10,495 nucleotides of DNA from Myxococcales bacterium (GTDB lineage: Bacteria > Myxococcota_A > UBA9160 > SMWR01): NCBI GenBank assembly GCA_022572485.1, contig JACZVU010000087.1:1-10495 (forward strand). Direction: 5' to 3'. The translations under genes and the position numbers were made by a program. Shown here one piece after another: positions 1-5,671 of this stretch. Below the pieces are notes generated by a model, which was not told where the DNA came from, did not search any database, and worked only from the letters and a program-made list of their open reading frames with translations. Numbering within the stretch: the stretch's first letter is position 1; each line of letters begins with the position of its first letter.

Positions 1-66
1 TGTACGGGGATTAAGCCCCAATTCCCTTCGCGTTAGGCGGGGGTGGAAGGTCGGCGCAGAAGGAAG

Positions 67-804
67 ATGCAACAACACGCCTTCATCATGGAAGCGATCA
101 CGGGCGTCATCTACCTCGTCCTGGGGGTGCGCTTGTTTTGGTTCAGCCGGCGACCCGTCCAGCCTTCCAAGCGCCTCATCGGATTGGCGTTACTGATCTG
201 GGCACTCGGCTACGCACTTTACGATATCCCCTACGCGTTTACCGAGTCGGGTGAATTGGTCTCGCCGTTCTTCTCCTATGCTTCGGTGCTCGTGTTCAAT
301 CTGGGCAACGTCGTTTTTGCGATGTTCACGCAAGAGGTCTTTCGCAAGCACGAGCGCTGGGCGGGTTGGCTCGTGGTCGCGATCGCCATCTGCCAGTTGC
401 TGGGTTCGGCCGGCTCGGCCTTGGTGGGCGATTGGGAACAGACCGATCCGCTTGCGAACCCCGGCTACTGGCCACAATCGCTGGCTGCCCTCGCGCCCGC
501 GTTATGGCTCGGCATCGAGGGGCTCAGGTACGCCTTCAATGCGCGCAGGCGCCTCGCACTGGGCTTCTTCGAGCCGCTCACCCGCCACCGCATTTTGCTT
601 CTAGGCCTGGCCGGCGCACTCTGGTCGTGCCTGGAAATCGTGATCATCACTCAGGACTTCATCTACATCAACGTGGGCGATTGGTCGCTTTCGCTCGGCA
701 TCGTAAACGGCCTGCTCGAGATCGTCCCGATCACGATGCTGTGGCTGGCCTTCTTCCCGCCTGCCCGCTATCGGCGCTGGATCGAAGCCGCGGCGCCCGC
801 CTAA
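67..804 (+). CDS. polytopic (about 7-TM) membrane protein of unknown function
   Basis: I do not recognise this family. The 245-residue product is almost entirely hydrophobic segments separated by short charged loops. About seven membrane spans can be picked out, starting near AITGVIYLVLGV and ending near IVPITMLWLAFF, followed by a short basic tail (PARYRRWIEA). No catalytic motif, cytoplasmic signalling domain or signal peptide is visible, so it could be a 7-TM sensor-like module, a small transporter-like protein or a structural membrane protein. The ATG at 67 was chosen because a purine-rich AGAAGGAAG lies directly before it, although the spacing is short. The frame stays open upstream to a GTG at 43, which would add a basic MEGRRRRK stretch. 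It is separated from hipB by an AT-rich gap, so it is probably not co-transcribed with the toxin-antitoxin pair. The coding call is firm, the function unknown. Confidence 0.75.
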   Translation: MQQHAFIMEAITGVIYLVLGVRLFWFSRRPVQPSKRLIGLALLIWALGYALYDIPYAFTESGELVSPFFSYASVLVFNLGNVVFAMFTQEVFRKHERWAGWLVVAIAICQLLGSAGSALVGDWEQTDPLANPGYWPQSLAALAPALWLGIEGLRYAFNARRRLALGFFEPLTRHRILLLGLAGALWSCLEIVIITQDFIYINVGDWSLSLGIVNGLLEIVPITMLWLAFFPPARYRRWIEAAAPA

Positions 805-850
805 CCACGCGACGCTGCGGCGCTTTTCGACTGAGGCGACCAGGTATTCT

Positions 851-960
851 ATGTATCAAAAATGATATATAGACAAGCCATTGATTCTCCGATATAGATA
901 TCAAACATGAGTTCTTGTCGTGCATATATGAGTTAATAACTCATACATGATACTTTATGA
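851..960. promoter_or_regulatory. AT-rich promoter/operator island upstream of hipBA
   Basis: This 110-base stretch has 32 G/C by hand count (about 29%) in an otherwise very G/C-rich window, and it ends at the hipB start codon. It contains the palindrome described separately, an imperfect inverted repeat at 851-870 (TATCA, four A, TGATA in its core), and the half-site ATGAGTT at 907-913 and again at 928-934, 21 bases apart. TATCAAA also occurs twice (854-860 and 899-905). HipB-family antitoxins bind inverted repeats in their own promoter, so I infer that this is the autoregulated hipBA promoter. I could not assign -35 and -10 boxes with confidence. Confidence 0.6.
923..949. promoter_or_regulatory. 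palindromic operator candidate for HipB
   Basis: The core TATGAGTTAATAACTCATA (927-945) has two perfect 9-base arms around a single central A. After one mismatched pair (926/946) the symmetry continues for three more pairs (CAT at 923-925, ATG at 947-949), giving a 27-base imperfect palindrome. It ends only 7 bases before the hipB ATG at 957, so a bound dimer would cover the transcription start or the ribosome entry region. Its size and symmetry are typical of an HTH dimer site. The assignment to HipB rests on position. Confidence 0.6.
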
Positions 961-1307
961 TATTCGATGAAGCGAATTCTGATCAGGCGATTCTCAAGGA
1001 GCTGGGTGCGCGCATCGCTCGTTGCCGGCTCAACCAGAACCTGGGCCAGCAGGCGTTTGCAGAGCTTGCGGGCGTGTCCCGCCCGACCGTCGCCCGGCTC
1101 GAGCAGGGCAGCTCGACGACGCTCTCGAACTTGATTCGGGTGTTGCGTGTGTTGAACCTCGTCAAGAACCTCGACGCGCTCGTCCCCGAGCCTCCGATCA
1201 GCCCGATCCAACAGCTCAAGATGAAAAAGCAGCAACGGGCCCGGGCGTCTCGCGTGGGTTCGACCGACGAGAAGAGCGTGCCCTGGAAATGGGGCGACGA
1301 AGGGTGA
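957..1307 (+). CDS. hipB: HipB-like XRE-family antitoxin and transcriptional repressor
   Basis: The 116-residue protein has a Cro/CI-type helix-turn-helix at about residues 17-70. The pair GQQAFAELAGV and SRPTVARLEQG form helix 2 and the recognition helix, and TTLSNLIRVLRVL follows as the closing helices. A low-complexity basic tail (KMKKQQRARASR) leads to a C-terminal end rich in Trp and acidic residues (PWKWGDEG). HipB proteins neutralise HipA by binding it and repress the shared operon as dimers, and this gene sits immediately upstream of and overlaps a HipA kinase gene. The ATG at 957 is the first in frame after the AT-rich operator. No Shine-Dalgarno sequence precedes it, so the message may be leaderless or the operator may constrain the leader. 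The TGA overlaps the hipA start region, which suggests translational coupling. Confidence 0.85.
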   Translation: MIFDEANSDQAILKELGARIARCRLNQNLGQQAFAELAGVSRPTVARLEQGSSTTLSNLIRVLRVLNLVKNLDALVPEPPISPIQQLKMKKQQRARASRVGSTDEKSVPWKWGDEG

Positions 1308-2623
1308 CCCTCGCCGAGGTGAGGCTCTGGGGCCGGACCATCGGCGCGGTCTCTTGGGATGCGGATCGAGGGGTTACATTCTTCGAATATGATTTGGCGT
1401 TTCGCGGCAGCGGCATCCAGGTCGCGCCGTTGATGATGCCGCTGTCTTCGGAAATCTACGCGTTCCCGGAGCTGTCCCGAGAAACCTTCTACGGCTTGCC
1501 CGGGTTGCTCGCCGATTCCCTGCCCGATCGCTTTGGCAATGCGCTGATCAACGCGTGGCTTGCGTCTGAAGGCCGAAGCGAAGGCAGCCTCAATGCGGTC
1601 GAGCGCCTCTGTTACACCGGGCATCGCGGCATGGGCGCGCTCGAATTCGAACCCGTCCAGGGGCCGACCCACAAGGGCTCACGGCCCATCGACATCGGTG
1701 CGCTCGTCTCGCTCGCGAGCGAGATCTTGTCCCAGCACGAGGGCTTGGCGGCTTCCTTCGATGGCGCCATCAAGACGGAAGCGCTCGCGGACATCTTGCG
1801 CGTCGGGACTTCCGCGGGCGGCGCGCGCGCGAAGGCCGTGATTGCCTGGAACCCGGCCACCGGGGAGGTTCGCTCGGGGCAGCTCGAAGCCGGAAGTGGA
1901 TTTTCCGATTGGATGCTCAAATTCGACGGGGTTGCGGGCAATCAAGACAAGGAACTCGAGGATGCCCAGGGCTTCGGTCGGATCGAATACGCGTACCACA
2001 AGATGGCGGTCGCAGCCGGGGTCGAGATGTCCGAGTGCCGCATCTTGAAAGAAGGCGGCCGTCACCATTTCATGACGAAGCGTTTTGATCGCGGCCCAGG
2101 CGGCGAGAAGTTTCACATGCAGACCCTGTGCGCGATGGCCCATTACGATTTCAACCAGGCGGGGGCGCACTCTTACGAGCAGGTGCTGCAAGTGATGCGG
2201 CGGTTGGGGTTGCCCATGCGGAGCAAAGAGCAGCAGTTCCGTCGGATGGTTTTCAACATCGTCGCCCGCAACCAGGACGACCACGTCAAAAACATCGCAT
2301 ACCGAATGGATCGCGCGGGCAACTGGTCGCTCGCGCCCGCCTACGACGTGGTGTACAGCTTCAACCCCGCGGGCCGCTGGACCGGGCAGCACCAGATATC
2401 CCTCAACGGAAAGCGAGACCACTTCGAAGTCGCCGACTTCGTGGCCTGGGCGGCGACGGCTTCGATGAAGCGAGGCCGCGCCCAGGCAATCCTCGACGAG
2501 GTGCGTGAAACCGTCCGCAACTGGCCGGACTTCGCCGAACAGGCGGGTGTTTCGGCCCGGCGAGCCGAACAGATCGCCGCCACACACCGAATCAAGCTCG
2601 ACGAGCGCGGCCGTCTTTCTTAA
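1289..2623 (+). CDS. hipA: HipA-family serine/threonine kinase toxin
   Basis: HipA kinases phosphorylate a protein target (GltX in E. coli K-12, other targets in related families), halting translation and promoting dormancy. The 444-residue length matches E. coli HipA (440). The N-terminal HipA-N1 domain includes FYGLPGLLADSLPDRFG (residues 67-83). The kinase lobe shows the Gly-rich GTSAGGARAK loop (173-182), a Lys in LKFDG (K211), the catalytic NQDDHVKN (D330 to N335) and the metal-binding LAPAYD (D353). The 23-residue spacing between the two key Asp residues equals that of E. coli HipA (D309, D332). S175 lies where the autophosphorylated loop serine (S150 in E. coli) is expected, by alignment from memory. 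The start is uncertain: the ATG at 1289 overlaps hipB by 19 bases, while a GTG at 1304 would give a 4-base GTGA overlap. The frame stays open upstream to 1022 inside hipB, but that part is a shadow. No residue appears missing, so the toxin looks active. Its target cannot be read from the sequence. Confidence 0.9.
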   Translation: MGRRRVTLAEVRLWGRTIGAVSWDADRGVTFFEYDLAFRGSGIQVAPLMMPLSSEIYAFPELSRETFYGLPGLLADSLPDRFGNALINAWLASEGRSEGSLNAVERLCYTGHRGMGALEFEPVQGPTHKGSRPIDIGALVSLASEILSQHEGLAASFDGAIKTEALADILRVGTSAGGARAKAVIAWNPATGEVRSGQLEAGSGFSDWMLKFDGVAGNQDKELEDAQGFGRIEYAYHKMAVAAGVEMSECRILKEGGRHHFMTKRFDRGPGGEKFHMQTLCAMAHYDFNQAGAHSYEQVLQVMRRLGLPMRSKEQQFRRMVFNIVARNQDDHVKNIAYRMDRAGNWSLAPAYDVVYSFNPAGRWTGQHQISLNGKRDHFEVADFVAWAATASMKRGRAQAILDEVRETVRNWPDFAEQAGVSARRAEQIAATHRIKLDERGRLS

Positions 2624-2642
2624 AAGCGCGCAGGCGGCGAGG

Positions 2643-2664
2643 CCAGCGGGGCTCCACTGGTTTT
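2643..2664 (+). terminator. intrinsic terminator candidate after hipA
   Basis: CCAG and two G at 2643-2649 pair with two C and CTGG at 2654-2660 (one mismatch, four-base loop), followed directly by TTTT at 2661-2664 and a second T run at 2670-2674. It lies 20 bases after the hipA stop and abuts the stop codon of the convergent isomerase gene, so it fits termination of the hipBA transcript. Confidence 0.5.
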
Positions 2665-3365
2665 CAGCGTTTTTGTGAGTCTTGGGCCGGGCTTCTGGTG
2701 GCCGCGACTTCCATGCCTGCGTGTTCGATGTGCACGGCATCGATCACGACCGGGACGGGATGGGGGCGATCGGGTGGGCCGTAGCGGCCGTAGATGTCGA
2801 TCTCGATTTCAGTGATGGCGTCGACGACCTCTAAGCCTGCGACGACACGGCCAAAGACCGAAAATTGCCCATCGAGCCACAGTGAGTCTTGATGAACGAT
2901 GAAGAACTGGCTGCCGCCGGAATGGTGGGTGCCCTGGTTGGCCATCGAGACGACGCCGCGCGTGTGGGGGAAGTCGCTGAATTCGTCCTGGATCTGATAG
3001 CCGGGGTCGCCACTGCCTACGAGGCGCGGATCGGGATTGCGCGAGGTGGGGTCGCCGGTCTGGACCATGAATCCCGGAATCACGCGGTGAAACAGGATGC
3101 CCTCGTAGAAGCCTTCTTCAGCGAGTTGGATGAAATTTTCGACGGTTTGTGGAGCGAGTTCGGGCAGCAATTGAATCCGGATGTTCCCGATGTCTCGAAT
3201 TTCGAGGATCGCGTGGTCGTGCGCGCCTTCGGCGATCCAATCCGCGGCGGTCACGGTCTTTTCGACCGAAACTTCTTCGCCACACGCGACGAGCAGCAGG
3301 GCAGACAGCGGGATCAGCGACAGGACCCGTGAGACGAGCGGCACGATCCGTGAGGTCCGCGGCAT
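2664..3365 (-). CDS. cyclophilin-type peptidyl-prolyl cis-trans isomerase, predicted lipoprotein
   Basis: This enzyme catalyses cis-trans isomerisation of X-Pro bonds during folding of exported proteins. Cyclophilin hallmarks are in order: FHRVIPGFMVQTGD (catalytic Arg at R94 of the 233-residue form), GVVSMAN, then GSQFFI (151-156) and the Trp of LWLDGQFSVFGRV (W163). The segment between SMAN and GSQFF reads QGTHHSG, a variant of the usual GxNTNG-type sequence. The N-terminus has three Arg, a hydrophobic run and the lipobox LLVAC (Cys28), so it is predicted to be a lipid-anchored envelope protein. The start is unclear: the ATG at 3365 gives a normal-length signal peptide, the ATG at 3386 would add seven residues, and neither has a visible ribosome binding site. 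Both ATGs lie inside a 77-bp tandem repeat, and the frame stays open far upstream through it and antisense to the next gene. That upstream extension is not credible as coding. Confidence 0.88.
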   Translation of the reverse strand: MPRTSRIVPLVSRVLSLIPLSALLLVACGEEVSVEKTVTAADWIAEGAHDHAILEIRDIGNIRIQLLPELAPQTVENFIQLAEEGFYEGILFHRVIPGFMVQTGDPTSRNPDPRLVGSGDPGYQIQDEFSDFPHTRGVVSMANQGTHHSGGSQFFIVHQDSLWLDGQFSVFGRVVAGLEVVDAITEIEIDIYGRYGPPDRPHPVPVVIDAVHIEHAGMEVAATRSPAQDSQKR

Positions 3366-3514
3366 GACCAACGGGATCAGCGGCATGGCCAGCAGAATCG
3401 GCGCAGTGCGTTGCACGGCACGACCCGCGGGATCCGCGGCATGATCAACGGGATCAGCGGCATGGCCAGCAGGATCGGCGCAGTGCGTTGCATGGCATGA
3501 CCCGCGGGATCCGC
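3361..3514. repeat. 77-bp tandem repeat, two full copies
   Basis: Copies at 3361-3437 and 3438-3514 are each 77 bases and differ at 4 positions by eye (about 95% identity). Each copy ends near a CCGCGG-GAT-CCGCGG inverted repeat (3425-3439 and 3502-3516). The unit is not a multiple of three, so each copy puts its sequence in a different reading frame. The first copy contains both candidate ATG codons of the minus-strand isomerase gene (3365 and 3386). Degraded fragments of the unit appear to extend leftwards into the signal peptide region, at about 3325-3360. Confidence 0.9.
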
Positions 3515-3577
3515 GGCATGGCCAGCACGAATCGGTGCCGTGCGTTGCATGGCATGAACAGCAGGGTGCGTTGCATG
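3515..3577. repeat. partial and decayed third copy of the 77-bp repeat
   Basis: The sequence starts like the other copies with GGCATG, lacks 21 bases of the unit (those equivalent to 3444-3464), and resumes at GCCAGCA. The sub-motif GTGCGTTGCATGGCATGA at 3540-3557 matches copy 2 (3483-3500) exactly, and a shorter GTGCGTTGCATG follows at 3566. Homology fades after that. Confidence 0.7.
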
Positions 3578-3767
3578 ATGGGGCTTCGTCGGAACATCGC
3601 CTGGGGCCCTTGAGCGGCAGCGGTGCGCTGCGAGCCGCCGCTCTCACGGGGTTGTTCTGCGGCTGCGCAGCTGCGGCTTGCAGCCGGATCCCCACGTTGG
3701 TGTTGCAGGGGGAGGCGCGGCAGTCTCCCCCGCAGTTTCGCGACTGCGCTGTGGTAGCGTTTCCGCC
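3578..3767. other. non-coding gap between the repeat and the gamma-glutamyltransferase gene
   Basis: No credible gene is seen here. The reading frames that cross it are extensions of shadows or of the transferase frame. It contains G/C-rich inverted repeats, for example GGCTGC at 3661-3666 with GCAGCC at 3680-3685, and the stronger hairpin listed separately. Promoters for the divergent genes must lie here or in the repeat, but no clear -35/-10 pair was recognised. Confidence 0.5.
3704..3734. other. G/C-rich hairpin upstream of the gamma-glutamyltransferase start
   Basis: GGGGGAG (3708-3714) pairs with CTCCCCC (3725-3731), and TGC (3704-3706) pairs with GCA (3732-3734) across a bulged A. That gives a 10-bp stem with a 10-base loop. 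It ends 33 bases before the ATG at 3768. No T tract follows on either strand, so it is not an ordinary intrinsic terminator. A leader-RNA structure is possible, but this is inference only. Confidence 0.45.
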
Positions 3768-5522
3768 ATGTCCCATTCTCATCTCGACTGTTTTTCGCGC
3801 GCGCTGTTGCTCGCGCTGCTGGTGTTTTCGCTTGATTGGATCACCCCGCAAGCGGTCGATGCTGCCTCCCGCGCCCCCGCTTATTCGCGCAACGGGATGG
3901 TGGTGGCCTCTCAGGCCGATGCGACACGCGCAGGTGTGGAGATGCTCGAAGCGGGTGGCAACGCGATCGACGCAGCGGTGGCCTCGGCATTTGCGGTCGG
4001 CGTCACGCAGCCTTTTTCCACCGGTCTTGGCGGCGGTGCGTTCATCTTGATTCGCCTTGCGGACGGCGAGGTGGTGGCGATCGACGGGCGCGAAACGGCG
4101 CCTGGCGCTGCGGACCGCGACATGTACGTGCGGCCCGGTGTGGCCGAAGACGCTTCCTTGTACGGTGCGCTCGCGGTCGGCACGCCGGGAATGCTCGCGG
4201 GCCTCGCGCTCGCGTTGGAGCGCTACGGGACGATGACCCTCGCGGAGGTCATGGCACCGGCCATCCGCCTCGCGCGGGACGGGTTCGCGATCAGCTCCTA
4301 CCACATCGGTATGATGGACTGGAAGCGACCGCGAATCGAAGGCCGCTTTCCAGAAACCATGCGCATCCACTATCCGCCCGATGGCCTCGTGCTCGAGCCG
4401 GGTTGGCGGCTCATCCAACTGGACCTCGCGCACACGCTCACGCAGATCGCCGAGCGCGGGCCGGATGCTTTCTACGGGGGAAAGATCGCGGAGGCGATCG
4501 TGGCGCGCGTGCAGGAAGGCGGCGGCTTGATCACGCTCGAAGACCTGAGCACCTACACGCCAAAGATTCGAGAAGCCGTGCACGGCAGCTACCGCGGCTA
4601 CGACATCTACTCGTTTCCGCCGCCGTCTTCGGGTGGTGTTGCGCTGATCGAGACGCTCAACATCCTCGAGGGCATCGACCTCGCGAGCTACGGACCCGGC
4701 TCGTCGGCCAGCATCCACCGCATCGTCGAGGCGATGAAGTTCGCGTTCGCGGACCGCGCCGCGCACCTCGGTGACGCAGACTTCATCGAGGTGCCCGTCG
4801 CGAGACTCACCGACAAAGACTACGCGGCGAAGCTGCGCGCGCGCATCAATCCGCCCTGGTGGCGGCGCGCGCCGTGGCATTGGAACCAACCCGAGCGCGC
4901 GATCACACTCAAAGGGCCGGGCCTTCCCCAGAACGATTCCGGCACCGCTCACCTCTCGACGACCGATGCGGCTGGCAATGCGGTGTCGATTACCGGAACG
5001 ATCAACACCCTCTACGGCTCCGGGATCACGGTTCCGGGCACGGGCATCGTGCTCAACAACGAGATGGACGACTTCGCGAAGGCCCCCTACGCGCCCAACA
5101 TCTGGGGATTGATCGACACCTTCGGTCGCAATGCGATCGCGCCCTACAAGCGGCCGCTCTCGAGCATGACGCCGACGATCGTCACCAAAGATGGGCGCAC
5201 GGTCTTCGTGACGGGTAGCCCGGGTGGGCCGCGCATCATCAGCACCGTGCTGCTGACGATCATCAACTTCCTCGACTACGGGATGGATGTCCAACAGGCG
5301 GTTTCGACGCCGCGCGTCCACCACCAGTGGGTACCCGACAAGCTCCGCGTCGAAGCCGCGGTTCCCGATGACGTCGTCGAGGCGCTGCGCGCGCGCGGTC
5401 ACGACGTCGACGTATCGGACTGGAATTGGTCGGTCGCCGAGGCGATCGCGATCGACCCCGAGACCGGCTGGCACACCGGCGGCAGCGACCCGCGCAGCCA
5501 AGGCCTCGCACTCGGCCCGTAA
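3768..5522 (+). CDS. ggt: gamma-glutamyltransferase (glutathione hydrolase) proenzyme, secreted
   Basis: This periplasmic N-terminal-nucleophile enzyme cleaves the gamma-glutamyl bond of glutathione and related peptides, or transfers the glutamyl group to amino acids or water. The 584-residue protein begins with a Sec signal peptide (RALLLALLVFSL core, likely cleavage near VDA-A, about residue 32). Family motifs are GLGGGAFILI and GRETAP (R108, gamma-glutamyl carboxylate binding). The processing site lies in SGTAH (T393, matching E. coli T391), followed by NNEMDDF (D434/D435), RPLSSMTP (S465, S466) and SPGG (G486, G487, oxyanion hole). Autocleavage before T393 would give a small subunit of 192 residues, the normal size. 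The residue after the nucleophile is Ala instead of the usual Thr. The ATG at 3768 gives a proper signal peptide. The frame opens further upstream (to 3678), but that part is not protein-like, and the ribosome binding site is weak. The gene stands alone, divergent from the isomerase gene and convergent with the M16 gene. Confidence 0.95.
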   Translation: MSHSHLDCFSRALLLALLVFSLDWITPQAVDAASRAPAYSRNGMVVASQADATRAGVEMLEAGGNAIDAAVASAFAVGVTQPFSTGLGGGAFILIRLADGEVVAIDGRETAPGAADRDMYVRPGVAEDASLYGALAVGTPGMLAGLALALERYGTMTLAEVMAPAIRLARDGFAISSYHIGMMDWKRPRIEGRFPETMRIHYPPDGLVLEPGWRLIQLDLAHTLTQIAERGPDAFYGGKIAEAIVARVQEGGGLITLEDLSTYTPKIREAVHGSYRGYDIYSFPPPSSGGVALIETLNILEGIDLASYGPGSSASIHRIVEAMKFAFADRAAHLGDADFIEVPVARLTDKDYAAKLRARINPPWWRRAPWHWNQPERAITLKGPGLPQNDSGTAHLSTTDAAGNAVSITGTINTLYGSGITVPGTGIVLNNEMDDFAKAPYAPNIWGLIDTFGRNAIAPYKRPLSSMTPTIVTKDGRTVFVTGSPGGPRIISTVLLTIINFLDYGMDVQQAVSTPRVHHQWVPDKLRVEAAVPDDVVEALRARGHDVDVSDWNWSVAEAIAIDPETGWHTGGSDPRSQGLALGP

Positions 5523-5584
5523 CCGCCTCCCACTCAAGCAACCAAGGCCCCACCCGAGCAACCACTCTCGCAGAAGAGTTCGAC

Positions 5585-5671
5585 CCCGAGTCTCGGGCAA
5601 CCTTCTAGCTGGCGAACCCTGCGGGCTCGCTTTGCGGCGTCGGCTGTCCCGAGATTCGGGGCAGCTTTTAG
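5585..5671. repeat. two related 24-base hairpin sequences between convergent genes
   Basis: The segments at 5585-5608 and 5648-5671 both read CCCGAG, then TCGGG, then CA-CTT-TAG-like sequence. Each folds on CCCGA/TCGGG with a three-base loop. A third, unrelated hairpin lies between them: GCGA-A-CCC at 5612-5619 pairs with GGG-C-TCGC at 5623-5630 with one mismatch, followed by TTT. The pair looks like a duplicated terminator-like element. Confidence 0.5.
5644..5669 (+). terminator. intrinsic terminator candidate after ggt
   Basis: A 9-bp stem (CTGTCCCGA at 5644-5652 with TCGGGGCAG at 5656-5664, one T-G wobble) with a GAT loop is followed by a C and TTTT at 5666-5669. It lies about 120 bases after the transferase stop and overlaps the stop codon of the M16 gene. 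It could end the plus-strand transcript. On the minus strand the stem lacks a downstream T run. Confidence 0.45.

Noticed and set aside
7..20. GGGG-ATTAAG-CCCC as a terminator of a gene to the left
   Set aside because: The stem is only four base pairs and no T tract follows, so it is too weak to call.
1022..1288. Upstream extension of the hipA frame inside hipB
   Set aside because: The residues do not resemble HipA and lie over the well-supported hipB frame. HipA homology begins near 1304.
3361..3577. CRISPR-like array
   Set aside because: The units are directly adjacent 77-bp tandem copies with no unique spacers between short repeats, so this is a minisatellite.
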